Source: JBBDMX01 sp040878035 (GTDB lineage: Bacteria; Planctomycetota; Phycisphaerae; Phycisphaerales; Phycisphaeraceae). From it: 64,000 bases of DNA. Position 1 is the first letter of the stretch. The number at the start of each line of letters is the position of its first letter. The stretch is taken from assembly GCA_040878035.1 (NCBI GenBank), contig JBBDMX010000101.1, positions 124,001 through 188,000 of the forward strand, written 5' to 3'. The notes under the pieces were generated by a model that saw only the letters and a list, made by a program, of their open reading frames with translations, was not told the DNA's origin and ran no database searches. A program made the position numbers and the translations under genes. Shown piece after piece: positions 24,586-34,612 of the stretch.

Positions 24586-25011
24586 TCACGCACCCTCCCC
24601 AAGCGGCGCCCTGGACGGGGCCAGCCTCTGCGTCGCGCCCTTTTGAAACGTTCGTAGCGTGCTGCGCGTTTTTTGGGCGACGGGATCGATGGCGCACCGG
24701 GAAAGGTAACCGCTCTGGTCAACACTCGCGCGGCGGCGCGAAGGGGCCGACGGGCGATGCAACGGTCTAAACGACCTGTTTTCCCAGTCTGCATGAGACC
24801 GAGGCCCGGCGTCCCATCGCCGTGGCATCACTCTTGCGATAGAAGCGAGTGTTGACCATCGCGAGGGCGTGCCAGCAATGGGGGAGATCTCGGTGGCGCC
24901 GGGGTGCAGAATCCGGGGGTGACCGGGGGTGACCGGGGGTGACCGGGGGTGACCGGGGGCGACCGAGGCCGCGCCGATCAGGACGATGCGGTTGGATCTC
25001 GAGTTGGACAT
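24586..25011 (-). CDS. Doubtful short reading frame, possibly a gene remnant
   Basis: 141 residues. In its favour: a good ribosome-binding site (ggagg, six bases before the ATG at 25011) and a gene-like start MSNSRSNRIVLIGAASVA, with the IVLIGAASV pattern of a Rossmann-type nucleotide-binding loop. Against it: the sequence then passes into translated 10-bp tandem repeats (GHPRSPPVTPGHPR) and Arg/Ser-rich composition without domain character. It may be the 5' stub of a dehydrogenase-like or family-4 glycosidase-like gene whose remainder was lost. Confidence 0.25.
   Translation of the reverse strand: MSNSRSNRIVLIGAASVAPGHPRSPPVTPGHPRILHPGATEISPIAGTPSRWSTLASIARVMPRRWDAGPRSHADWENRSFRPLHRPSAPSRRRASVDQSGYLSRCAIDPVAQKTRSTLRTFQKGATQRLAPSRAPLGEGA
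24914..24966. repeat. 10-bp tandem repeat (ggggtgaccg), about five copies
   Basis: Five consecutive units of ggggtgaccg, the last one varied (gggggcgaccgagg). No spacers, so not a CRISPR. Lies within the doubtful reading frame. Confidence 0.85.
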
Positions 25012-25225
25012 GTGAACCTCCACCGGGCCCGCTTGCGGCCTGGCGTATGCCAGGCCGCAGCGGCCGCCCGGATTGATGACGCGCGCCGCAGACGGTGCGC
25101 TCGTAAAGAGCGCCGGCTCGGAAGCTCGCACGAACGAGAACAGTAATGAGGCCTTGTGATGTCCAACAATGCGGCGATAGGCGGAAATCAGGATTCGGCA
25201 ATGCCCATTTAACAGGCACAGGGTT

Positions 25226-25266
25226 GGGGCCCCGCCTCGGACTGAGGCGGGCCCCTCTCTGTTTTT
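25226..25266 (+). terminator. Strong intrinsic terminator upstream of amt
   Basis: A 12-bp GC-rich stem (ggggccccgcctc / gaggcgggcccc, one bulged C) with a ggact loop, followed by tctctgttttt. Oriented for plus-strand transcripts, although no plus-strand gene lies directly upstream. It may end an unrecognised transcript from the 24-25.2 kb region. Confidence 0.75.
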
Positions 25267-25386
25267 CCTTAAGGCCTCCCATGGTCCCCGGCCCTGCTAA
25301 TCAGTTATTTCAACGTTGGTTATGCGGGGGTGGGAAAACGGAAAGCACCCGGCGCGGAATGCCGGATCGGCTTGGTCGATCGGACG

Positions 25387-25401
25387 TGGCATTCACGTTG
25401 C
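25387..25401 (+). promoter_or_regulatory. Sigma-54 promoter of amt-glnK
   Basis: TGGCATTCACGTTGC matches the -24/-12 consensus (TGGCAC-N5-TTGC) with the GG and GC exactly 10 bases apart. It lies 132 bp before the amt ATG, next to nitrogen-control genes that are sigma-54 dependent in many bacteria. I found no clear NtrC site upstream. Confidence 0.7.
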
Positions 25402-25533
25402 CAATAGTTGGTCGCCAAGGGCCGAGGGTTTCGGAGGTCTATGCAGGGATGGCAAGCCAAGTCCACCCTGGCCAGAGCGTGTCTAGAGATGTCCAACGAA
25501 TCCGGCGGTAACGACCAACACAAGGAGTGTTCG

Positions 25534-26961
<1,428 letters not shown>

Positions 26962-26972
26962 TTCCCGGAACA

Positions 26973-27012
26973 GATCCCGGCCAAGCTCGACGACTCGCAT
27001 GGCCGGGCTTGG
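26973..27012. repeat. Family H element between amt and glnK
   Basis: Inverted orientation: gatcccggccaagctcgacg followed by actcgcatggccgggcttgg. It sits inside the amt-glnK transcript. Confidence 0.8.
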
Positions 27013-27072
27013 ACGCAGCGGCTACGAAACTCGGAACTCGAAACTTACAACCTCCACTAAGGAGATGCCACC

Positions 27073-27411
27073 GTGCACATGATTGAATGCGTCATTCGCC
27101 CTTACGCTCTGGACGCGATTAAAGCGAAACTCGCGTCGCTGGGCATCCTGGGCTGCACCGCCATCGAGGTCAAAGGCTTCGGCAAACAGAAGGGCCACAC
27201 GGAGCGCTACCGCGGCGCCCGCATGGATGTGGGCTTCGTGCCCAAGGTCCTCATCAAGGTCGCCGTCAAGAGCGAAGACTTGGACAAGGCCCTGGACGCC
27301 ATCGTCACCTCGGCGCGCACTGGCAAGGTCGGCGACGGCAAGCTCTTCGTCTACCCGTTACAGAAGGTGGTGCGCATCCGCACCGGCGAAGCCGACAACA
27401 ACGCCCTCTGA
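27073..27411 (+). CDS. glnK: Nitrogen regulatory protein PII (GlnK/GlnB family) lacking the Tyr51 modification site
   Basis: 112-residue trimeric signal protein that senses ATP/ADP and 2-oxoglutarate and blocks Amt. Conserved: EVKGFGKQKGHTERYRGAR, the B-loop TGKVGDGKLFVYPL and the C-loop RIRTGE. The GTG at 27073 (MHMIECVIRP) is the better start because aaggag ends 8 bases upstream; an ATG lies at 27079. Aligned with E. coli GlnB/GlnK (YRGAEYxVxF), the T-loop reads YRGARMDVGF: the uridylylated Tyr51 is Met, and there is no Ser49 either. The residues for effector binding are present, so the protein probably responds to metabolites without covalent modification at that site. Confidence 0.95.
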   Translation: MHMIECVIRPYALDAIKAKLASLGILGCTAIEVKGFGKQKGHTERYRGARMDVGFVPKVLIKVAVKSEDLDKALDAIVTSARTGKVGDGKLFVYPLQKVVRIRTGEADNNAL

Positions 27412-27457
27412 CGAGGGTCAACCGCGAAAGACACGCCGGCGCCGACGAAAGTCGGCG

Positions 27458-27509
<52 letters not shown>

Positions 27510-27518
27510 CACTTGCCC

Positions 27519-27604
27519 CGCCGCTTGCGGTTTCGCGCAGCGGCATGAATCTACCGATGCACCCCGTTGGCTCATGCGCCAGCGCGAAGCCGCAAGCGGC
27601 TCAG
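27519..27604. repeat. Family G2 MITE-like element downstream of the ABC permease
   Basis: About 86 bp with inverted ends ccgcttgcggtttcgcgcag / gcgcgaagccgcaagcggct around a unique centre. Same size and ends as 17176-17262 and 53681-53762. Confidence 0.82.
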
Positions 27605-27613
27605 AACCCCGTC

Positions 27614-28744
27614 TCACCGCCTGGCGAATCGCATATCCACCCACACCGCCAGCGCCAGCACGCTGCCGCGCACGATCAGTTTCGTTTCCGGCGCGTAGGC
27701 CAGCAGGTTCATGCCGTTGAGCAGCACGGCCATGAGCAGGGCGCCGAAGATGACGCCCACGACCGAGCCGCGGCCGCCCTTCAAGCTGGTGCCGCCGATG
27801 ACGCAGGCGGCGATGGCGTCGAGTTCCATGTATTCACCCACGCCGGTGGTCGAGTAGCCGCCGTAGGCCGTCTGCATCAGGCCGTCGAGCGCCACGATCA
27901 GTCCCATGAGTGCGAAGGCGCCGATGACGACGCGTGGCACAGGCACGCCGGAGATCACCGCCGCTTCGCGGTTGCCGCCGATGGCGTAGAGATAGCGTCC
28001 GAAGCGGGTGTGCTGGGTGAGCACCCACACGGCCAGGGCCACCGCGCCCAGGATCAGCGCCGAAAGCGGCACGCCGCGATGCTGATTGCACACCAGCACG
28101 AGCATGAGCAGCAGTTGCCCGATGATGAAGAGCTTGAGAAACGCCAGTTCCGCCGATTCGAGTGGGAAGCCAAAGGCCCGGCGTCGCCGCCGCGCCACGA
28201 TGCCCGCGTAAACCAGCGCCGCCATCACCGCCAGAACCAGCAAGTATCCGCCTCGCGGCGGCAAATGCCAGGTCGTCAGCAGCGAGTACAGATTGTCCTG
28301 GCCGCCGGCACGCACGGGAATCGTCGCATTCTCAATGACCATCCATTGCACGCCGCGGAAGACCAGCAGTCCGGCGAGCGTGATGATGAACGAGGGGATG
28401 CGCTGGGTGACAATCAGCGCCCCCATGCCGGCCCACACCGCGACGGCGGTCGCCGCCGCCAGCGCCATCGCCAGCGGCGCCGGCCAGTCATGCCAAAACA
28501 CCAGCACCGCCGCCACCCCGCCAAACAGTCCCACACCGCTGCCCACCGACAGGTCGATCTCGCCGGGCACAATGATCAGCAGCATGCCCAGCGCCAGCAC
28601 CGCCGTGATCGACAGCTCGACGGAAAGGTTGGACAGATTCCGCGCGCTGACGAAGTTGAAGTCCGATCGCCAGGCGAAAAACAAACCGATCACCACCACG
28701 GCTATCAGCAGCGTAAAGTCACGAACGTTCAGGGTCTTCTGCAT
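27614..28744 (-). CDS. ABC sugar-type transporter permease (XylH/RbsC family)
   Basis: 376-residue inner-membrane permease with about ten hydrophobic segments. The ATG at 28744 (MQKTLNVRDFTLL) fits the family; the longer frame reads repeat sequence. Typical motifs: NFVSARNLSNLSVELSITAVLALGM, VPGEIDLSVGSGVGLFGG, RIPSFIITLAGLLVFRG, GRYLYAIGGNREAAVISGV (the EAA-like loop) and ACVIGGTSLKGGRGSVVG. The variable central segment (VYAGIVARRRRRAFGFPLES) is as in XylH-type permeases. The ATPase gene lies upstream on the same strand behind a nested palindrome. No substrate-binding protein is in the window, so the sugar is unknown. Confidence 0.9.
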   Translation of the reverse strand: MQKTLNVRDFTLLIAVVVIGLFFAWRSDFNFVSARNLSNLSVELSITAVLALGMLLIIVPGEIDLSVGSGVGLFGGVAAVLVFWHDWPAPLAMALAAATAVAVWAGMGALIVTQRIPSFIITLAGLLVFRGVQWMVIENATIPVRAGGQDNLYSLLTTWHLPPRGGYLLVLAVMAALVYAGIVARRRRRAFGFPLESAELAFLKLFIIGQLLLMLVLVCNQHRGVPLSALILGAVALAVWVLTQHTRFGRYLYAIGGNREAAVISGVPVPRVVIGAFALMGLIVALDGLMQTAYGGYSTTGVGEYMELDAIAACVIGGTSLKGGRGSVVGVIFGALLMAVLLNGMNLLAYAPETKLIVRGSVLALAVWVDMRFARR

Positions 28745-28751
28745 GAATCGT

Positions 28752-28888
28752 CTTCCTGAATTAGCCGCAGATGAACACAGATGGAAGAAAGCTCGAACCG
28801 CCAAATCCGAAGTTTGAATCAAATCAGAAATCGGAGATCAGAAATCAGAAATCTGATTCATCTGTGTCCATCTGTGGTCATCTGTGGC
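28752..28888. repeat. Concentric palindrome between the ABC ATPase and permease genes (P-D / D'-P')
   Basis: Left: tagccgcagatgaacacaga words (P), then aatcagaaatcggagatcag words (D). Right: aaatcagaaatctgattcat, then ctgtgtccatctgtggtcat and ctgtggctatg (P'). It overlaps the last codons of the ATPase gene. Confidence 0.78.
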
Positions 28889-30644
28889 TATGTTCGCCTG
28901 CTCCCATCGCCGCCGCCATCAGCTTTTCCTGCGTCGCCTCGGCGCGTGCGAACGTGCCGCCTACCGTGCCTTGGTGCAGCATCATGATGCGATCGCTCAT
29001 GCCCATCAGCTCCGCCAACTCACTCGACACCAGCACCACGGCACAACCTCGGTCAGTTAAGCGATTGATCAGTTCATACACCTCCACCTTGGCGCCCACG
29101 TCGATCCCCCGCGTCGGCTCATCGAGAAACACCACCCGCGGCTCGGTCAGCAGTGCCTTGCCCAACACCACCTTCTGCTGATTGCCTCCGGATAGCTGCG
29201 CGGCCTGGGTTTCCAGCGATGGCGCCCTGATGCGCAGCGCATCGAACATGCCGCGGTTCTGGTGATATTCGCGGTTGGCCTGCACGAACCCGCCGGGGCT
29301 TATGCGCCGCAACGCCGACAGCGACAGGTTGAACCCCACCGATTGCTCGAGCAGCAGGCCGTAGCGCTTGCGGTCCTCAGTGACCAGCACCAGCCCGGCA
29401 TCAATCGCCCGCCGCGGCGTAAGCTGGCGCGACCCCCACGCCGACGCTGAGCCGCTCGGGGCGAAGCGTCCGGTATCCCCGCGCAAAGCCATGACCTCCA
29501 CTGTCCCCCCCACACCCCTCCCGCTCCCCGACGCCCCAAACAGGTGCATGAGCAACTCCGTGCGGCCCGCCCCCATCAACCCGCCAATGCCCAGCACCTC
29601 GCCGCCACGCGCCTCAAAGCTCACCTCCTCCAGCATCGTCTTGCCGTCACGCTCGCGCACCACGGTCAAGTCGGCCACGCGCAACATCACGTCACCCACC
29701 GGCGAAGCCTTCCGCGGATACAGTTCCCTGATCTCCCGGCCCACCATGTGCCGAATCACCGCCCCCGGATCGGTCGCTTTGGCATCGCTGGTCACAATGC
29801 TGCGCCCATCGCGCAGCACCGTGATGCGGTCGGCGATGGCGAACACCTCATTCAACTTGTGCGACACATAGATGCATGCGATGCCCGCCCGCCGCAGCCC
29901 GCGCAGAATCTCCAAGAGAGTGACCACTTCGCCTTCCGACAGCGCCGCGGTCGGCTCGTCCAGAATCAGAATGCGCGAGCCCCGGCCCGAAGCCCGGCCA
30001 TGCGAGTCCTCAACCCAAGCCCGGCCATGCGAGTCCTCAACCCAAGCCCGGCCATGCGAGTCCTCAACCCAAGCCCGGCCATGCGAGTCCTCTCGCTTGG
30101 CCGGGATATTCGCCGCGCCCTCCGCGGGCTGACGCCGCGCGGCTCTGATCGGCGTTTCCGCCTGCAGCGCCAGCGCCTTAACGATCTCCACCAACTGCTG
30201 CCGGCCCACGCCCAAATCACCCACCCGCGCCGCCGGATCCAGGTCCAGCTCGTAACGCTTCAGCAATCGCCGCGAACGATCGTACACCGCCAGCCAGTCG
30301 ATCAGCCCGGCCCGCGTCGGCTCCTGCCCCAGAAAAATGTTCTCCGCCACCGTCATCTCGGGCACCAGCGCCAGTTCCTGGTGGATCACCGCGATGCCCG
30401 TCGCCTGCGCATCCTTGATTCCGCGAAAGTGTGCCGGCCGACCCGCCACCTGCAACTGGCCCTGGTAGCTCCCGTGCGCATGCATTCCCGACAGCACCTT
30501 GATCAGCGTGCTCTTGCCCGCCCCGTTCTCGCCGCAGATCGCGTGAATCTCCCCCGCGCGCAGGTCAAAGCTTACTCCGTCCAGCGCCGTAACGCCGTCA
30601 AATCGCTTGGTGATCCGCGCGGCTGTGAGCACAAGGTCAGACAT
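28878..30644 (-). CDS. ABC sugar-type transporter ATP-binding protein (XylG/RbsA family) with a large in-frame repeat insertion
   Basis: Double-NBD ATPase energising the adjacent permease; 588 residues against about 500 usual. NBD1: Walker A GENGAGKST at 38-46 and a signature region GDLGVGRQQLVEIVKAL. Instead of running straight into Walker B, residues 163-224 are an insertion made of a family G1 repeat plus four tandem EDSHGRAWV units (family H, 27 bp each); then RILILDEPTAALSEGE resumes. NBD2 has the degenerate Walker A GLMGAGRTE usual for this family, LSGGNQQKVVLGKAL and VVFLDEPTRGID, plus a small Ser/Arg-rich extra segment near 415-435. Start at 30644 (MSDLVLTAARITKRF) excludes a tgtccaatgtcc-derived extension. 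Whether NBD1 still works is uncertain. Confidence 0.85.
   Translation of the reverse strand: MSDLVLTAARITKRFDGVTALDGVSFDLRAGEIHAICGENGAGKSTLIKVLSGMHAHGSYQGQLQVAGRPAHFRGIKDAQATGIAVIHQELALVPEMTVAENIFLGQEPTRAGLIDWLAVYDRSRRLLKRYELDLDPAARVGDLGVGRQQLVEIVKALALQAETPIRAARRQPAEGAANIPAKREDSHGRAWVEDSHGRAWVEDSHGRAWVEDSHGRASGRGSRILILDEPTAALSEGEVVTLLEILRGLRRAGIACIYVSHKLNEVFAIADRITVLRDGRSIVTSDAKATDPGAVIRHMVGREIRELYPRKASPVGDVMLRVADLTVVRERDGKTMLEEVSFEARGGEVLGIGGLMGAGRTELLMHLFGASGSGRGVGGTVEVMALRGDTGRFAPSGSASAWGSRQLTPRRAIDAGLVLVTEDRKRYGLLLEQSVGFNLSLSALRRISPGGFVQANREYHQNRGMFDALRIRAPSLETQAAQLSGGNQQKVVLGKALLTEPRVVFLDEPTRGIDVGAKVEVYELINRLTDRGCAVVLVSSELAELMGMSDRIMMLHQGTVGGTFARAEATQEKLMAAAMGAGEHSHR
29990..30107. repeat. 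Family H element expanded to four 27-bp tandem units inside the ABC ATPase gene
   Basis: Units start at 29990, 30017, 30044 and 30071, each aagcccggccatgcgagtcc plus tcaaccc; the block closes with the H right end (cttggccgggat). 27 bp equals nine codons, so copy number can change without frameshift. A family G1 piece (gccgcgcggctc) follows at about 30123-30148. Confidence 0.9.
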
Positions 30645-30776
30645 GACGCGATCCAGTGTCCAATGTCCAACGCCCCATGTCCAATGTTGCACGGCTGTAA
30701 TCGCTTGCGGTTTAGCATCCGCCCCTCATTCTGCTATCCTGTCCCCTCTTTATCACCCCCTGCTACGGACCGCCTT

Positions 30777-31703
30777 ATGAGTATTCTCGTTGACGGCAAC
30801 ACCAAGGTCATCTGCCAGGGCATCACCGGCTCGGCGGGCGCTTTTCACACGCAAAAGTGCCTCGAATACGGCACCAAAATGGTCGGCGGCGTCACGCCCA
30901 ACAAGGGCGGCAGCAAAGACGCCAACGGCTTGCCCGTGTTCAACACCTGCTACGAAGCCGTGCAGGACACCGGCGCCGACGCGACAATGATCTTCGTCCC
31001 CCCCGCCTTCGCCGCCGACGCCATTCTCGAAGCCGCCGACGCAGGCATCAAGCTCATCGTCTGCATCACCGAAGGCATTCCGGTGGTGGACATGACCCGC
31101 GTCCGTCGTAACCTGATGGGCCGCATCAACAAAACCGTGCGCCTCATCGGCCCCAACTGCCCCGGCGTGATCACCCCCGGCGCCAACGGCACCCCCGGAA
31201 GCGGCTGCAAGATCGGCATCATGCCCGGCTACATCCACAAGTCAGCCGAAGACGCCGAAAGCGGCCGGGCCGTGGGCATCATCAGCCGCTCGGGCACGCT
31301 CACCTACGAGGCTGTCTGGCAGACCTCGAGCCTGGGGATCGGCCAGACCACCTGCGTGGGCATCGGCGGCGATCCCGTGCGCGGCACCAGCTTTGTCGAT
31401 GTCCTGGTCATGATGAACGCCGATCCGCAGTGCGACGGCATCGTGCTCATCGGGGAGATCGGCGGCAGCGACGAGGAAGAGGCCGCACGCTTCATCAAGA
31501 ACCACGTACGCAAGCCGGTGACCGCCTTCATCGCAGGGCGCACCGCCCCGCCCGGGCGACGCATGGGCCACGCCGGGGCGATCATCAGCGGCGGCGAAGG
31601 CGGCGCCGACGCCAAAATCACCGCCCTGCGCGACGCCAACTGCCACATCGCCCAGAGCCCCGCGGAAATGGGCACCACCATGGCCAAGGCGCTGGGGATC
31701 TGA
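30777..31703 (+). CDS. sucD: Succinate-CoA ligase alpha subunit
   Basis: TCA-cycle enzyme subunit that binds CoA and carries the phospho-histidine. 308 residues from the ATG at 30777 (MSILVDGNTKVICQGITGS). Visible motifs: GSAGAFHTQKCLEYGTKMVGGVTPNKGG (CoA-binding Rossmann domain), VPPAFAADAILEAADAGI, LIGPNCPGVITPG, SRSGTLTYEAVWQTS, GIGGDPVRGTSFVDVL, and GRRMGHAGAIISGGEGGADAK with the active His. The usual partner sucC is not next to it: upstream is the divergent ABC operon, downstream a NUDIX gene behind a palindrome. Confidence 0.95.
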   Translation: MSILVDGNTKVICQGITGSAGAFHTQKCLEYGTKMVGGVTPNKGGSKDANGLPVFNTCYEAVQDTGADATMIFVPPAFAADAILEAADAGIKLIVCITEGIPVVDMTRVRRNLMGRINKTVRLIGPNCPGVITPGANGTPGSGCKIGIMPGYIHKSAEDAESGRAVGIISRSGTLTYEAVWQTSSLGIGQTTCVGIGGDPVRGTSFVDVLVMMNADPQCDGIVLIGEIGGSDEEEAARFIKNHVRKPVTAFIAGRTAPPGRRMGHAGAIISGGEGGADAKITALRDANCHIAQSPAEMGTTMAKALGI

Positions 31704-31708
31704 GCCGG

Positions 31709-31903
31709 AAGAAGTAACACGGATGAACACGGATTAGCAGAGGGGAAGGGACAGGGATGGACATGATGGACAGGATGAGATTCAAGCCGCTTGCGGCTTA
31801 GCATCTTTTCTCTTCAATCATGTTTATCATGTCCATCTCTGTTTCGACTTCTGTTTTGAATCCGTGTTCATCCGTGCTCATCCCTGTTACCTCTTCTACA
31901 CTG
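31709..31903. repeat. Concentric palindrome between sucD and the NUDIX gene (B-C-G2-C'-B')
   Basis: Left: agtaacacggatgaacacgg (B), ggatggacatgatggacagg (C). Centre: gccgcttgcggcttagcatc (half G2). Right: catgtttatcatgtccatct (C'), tccgtgttcatccgtgctca and tccctgttacctctt (B'). It ends a few bases before the NUDIX start. Confidence 0.88.
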
Positions 31904-31907
31904 CCCT

Positions 31908-32369
31908 ATGCCCCGCATCAGTGCCGGCCTCTTGATGTATCGCCGCCGTAGCAGCCGCCTCGAAGTGCTGCTGGTGCATCCGGGCGGGCCATACTGGGCC
32001 AGGAAGGACCGCGGGGTGTGGTCGATCCCCAAGGGCGGCGTGGATGACGACGAGGAACTGCTCGACGCCGCACGCCGCGAATTCGAGGAAGAGACCGGCG
32101 TCGTGCCGCGCGGCCCGTTCCAGGTGCTGGGCACCTTCAAAACCCGCGGCGGCAAGACCGTTTACATCTGGGCCTTCGAGGGCGATTGCGACATCAGCAA
32201 ATGCCGCAGCAGCACCTTCGAAATGGAATGGCCGCCGCACTCGGGCAAGCGCGTCACCTACCCGGAAGTGGATCGCGCCGAGTTTTTCGACCTCGATGAG
32301 GCACGGCGGAAGATTAACGCCCAACAGCGCCCATTGCTGGATTCACTTCAAGGTCGCCTGCCGGACTGA
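31908..32369 (+). CDS. NUDIX hydrolase
   Basis: 153 residues. The Nudix box is complete: GGVDDDEELLDAARREFEEETGV at about 44-66, fitting GX5EX7REUXEEXGU. The N-terminus (MPRISAGLLMYRRRSSRLEVLLVHPGG) and WSIPKG are typical of small Nudix enzymes of the type found in many high-GC bacteria. The substrate cannot be read from sequence; nucleotide or sugar-nucleotide house-cleaning is usual for the group. The ATG at 31908 follows directly on the B' arm of a palindrome, so the ribosome-binding region lies in repeat sequence. A family G1 block follows. Confidence 0.9.
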   Translation: MPRISAGLLMYRRRSSRLEVLLVHPGGPYWARKDRGVWSIPKGGVDDDEELLDAARREFEEETGVVPRGPFQVLGTFKTRGGKTVYIWAFEGDCDISKCRSSTFEMEWPPHSGKRVTYPEVDRAEFFDLDEARRKINAQQRPLLDSLQGRLPD

Positions 32370-32379
32370 TCAGATGATC

Positions 32380-32483
32380 AGAGCCGCGCGGCGCCCCGGA
32401 TAAGCCCGCGGATCGGGCTGCAACGACGTGCGAATCCGCGGGCTGACGCCGCGCGGCTCTGAGGCTGATGCCGCGCGGCTCTG
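32380..32483. repeat. Family G1 repeat block
   Basis: Copies of gagccgcgcggcgccccgga and aagcccgcgg, then the inverted form atccgcgggctgacgccgcg followed by a tandem ctctgaggctgatgccgcgcgg. Lies between the NUDIX gene and a lipoprotein gene. Confidence 0.78.
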
Positions 32484-32532
32484 AAGCGCGATATACTGCC
32501 GCATGGAGCGAGGCAATACAGCGAGCCGACCC

Positions 32533-33222
32533 ATGCGAAACAAAATCATCTGGATCACTTTCTGGACCACGATCTCCCTCTGGCTTGGCGGCCTTATGAC
32601 CGGCTGCGCCGGGTCGGGCCAGCGCAACGAAAACTACAAGGTGCTCGAGGAAGATCGCCCGATGTTCTCCACCGAGCCGTCCGAAGGCCCGCACGTCGGC
32701 GCCAACGGCCAAGGCCCGATGATCGAGAAGCCGCCCGTGAAGGAGGCCTCGCCGCCTGAGCCGGCGCCGCAGAAGTCAACGCAGCCCGGCAGCGCCAACG
32801 ACGCGGCCCAACCGGCGGCCCTCTCCGTCGCCGCTGCCCTGCCCGCGGACATCGTGATCACCTCCACCACCCAGGCCGCAGAAATCCGCAATCCGAAATC
32901 CGAAATCCGAAATAACGCGGGCACCATCATCGACCGCCGCGACTGGCCGCGCATCACCCTTAGCCCATATTCCGGCAAAGTGGGCCACCAGCCCGTCTAC
33001 TTCCACGATGTGAGGCTCGGCAACGCCGACGACCTCCAGCCGTTCACCGGCGACACCGTATCCCAGTTCAACGCCGCCCTCACCGGCCACGAGCCGGAAA
33101 ACTGGAGCGCCGACAACGCCCTGGCCGTGCCCCTCCAACCCCTCAAGTTCGCCTTTGACTTAGTCGCCCTCCCGGTGAGGATGATCATCGACCCACCCTG
33201 GGAAACCATCGAGTCGCCGTAA
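32533..33222 (+). CDS. Lipoprotein of unknown function
   Basis: 229 residues from the ATG at 32533 (an in-frame ATG at 32503 would add ten residues). Signal peptide MRNKIIWITFWTTISLWLGG with the lipobox LMTGC, lipid-bearing Cys25. The mature part begins with a Pro/Glu-rich linker. The C-terminal half, containing PRITLSPYSGKVGHQPVYF and LQPLKFAFDLVALPVRMII, looks like a conserved domain of planctomycete outer-envelope proteins, but I cannot name it. At 32877-32917 an aaatccgaaatccgaaatcc word repeat is in frame and gives EIRNPKSEIRN in the linker, so the linker tolerates insertion. Confidence 0.72.
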   Translation: MRNKIIWITFWTTISLWLGGLMTGCAGSGQRNENYKVLEEDRPMFSTEPSEGPHVGANGQGPMIEKPPVKEASPPEPAPQKSTQPGSANDAAQPAALSVAAALPADIVITSTTQAAEIRNPKSEIRNNAGTIIDRRDWPRITLSPYSGKVGHQPVYFHDVRLGNADDLQPFTGDTVSQFNAALTGHEPENWSADNALAVPLQPLKFAFDLVALPVRMIIDPPWETIESP

Positions 33223-33244
33223 CCCGCTTGCGGTTTGGCGTGCC

Positions 33245-34408
<1,164 letters not shown>

Positions 34409-34612
34409 AACTGGAATTATAGCGCGACACCCGGCACAGTCCGCCAGGAGTTCGCATATGCATGCGTGAAGGGGCTCGGCGTCGGCATCAAACCAGCGGG
34501 CACGCGGCGCGACCCATGGCCCGCGTGCTCTTCTATAGGAATCCGAAAATCACCCTCACGGATGCCGCCCCGGTGTGCCTACCCACCGGCATCCTTGAGC
34601 TACAATGCCCGC

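Larger units (their letters stand above)
23851..25386. other. 1.5-kb gene-poor region between the exported protein and amt
   Basis: No conserved reading frame is convincing on either strand. It holds a C/G-run stretch (23879-23950), a lower-GC island (about 24180-24560) carrying nine TGTCA/TGACA pentamers, a low-complexity minus-strand frame (24586-25011), a 10-bp tandem repeat (24914-24966) and an intrinsic terminator (25226-25266). The low-GC part could hold promoters for divergent transcripts or a small RNA; that is speculation. Confidence 0.5.

Noticed and set aside
24914..24966. 10-bp direct repeats as possible iterons of a replication origin
   Set aside because: Only five perfectly tandem copies with no DnaA boxes, AT-rich unwinding element or rep gene directly adjoining.
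24586..25131. Longer version of the minus-strand frame starting at 25131
   Set aside because: The ribosome-binding site supports only the ATG at 25011, and even that frame is doubtful.
29990..30107. Regular 27-bp repeats that might be taken for a CRISPR array
   Set aside because: There are no spacers; units are directly tandem and translated inside an ABC ATPase gene, and no cas genes are near.
29544..30776. Plus-strand extension of sucD upstream over the ABC ATPase gene
   Set aside because: The conserved SucD sequence begins at 30777; the upstream part is the complement of a conserved ATPase.
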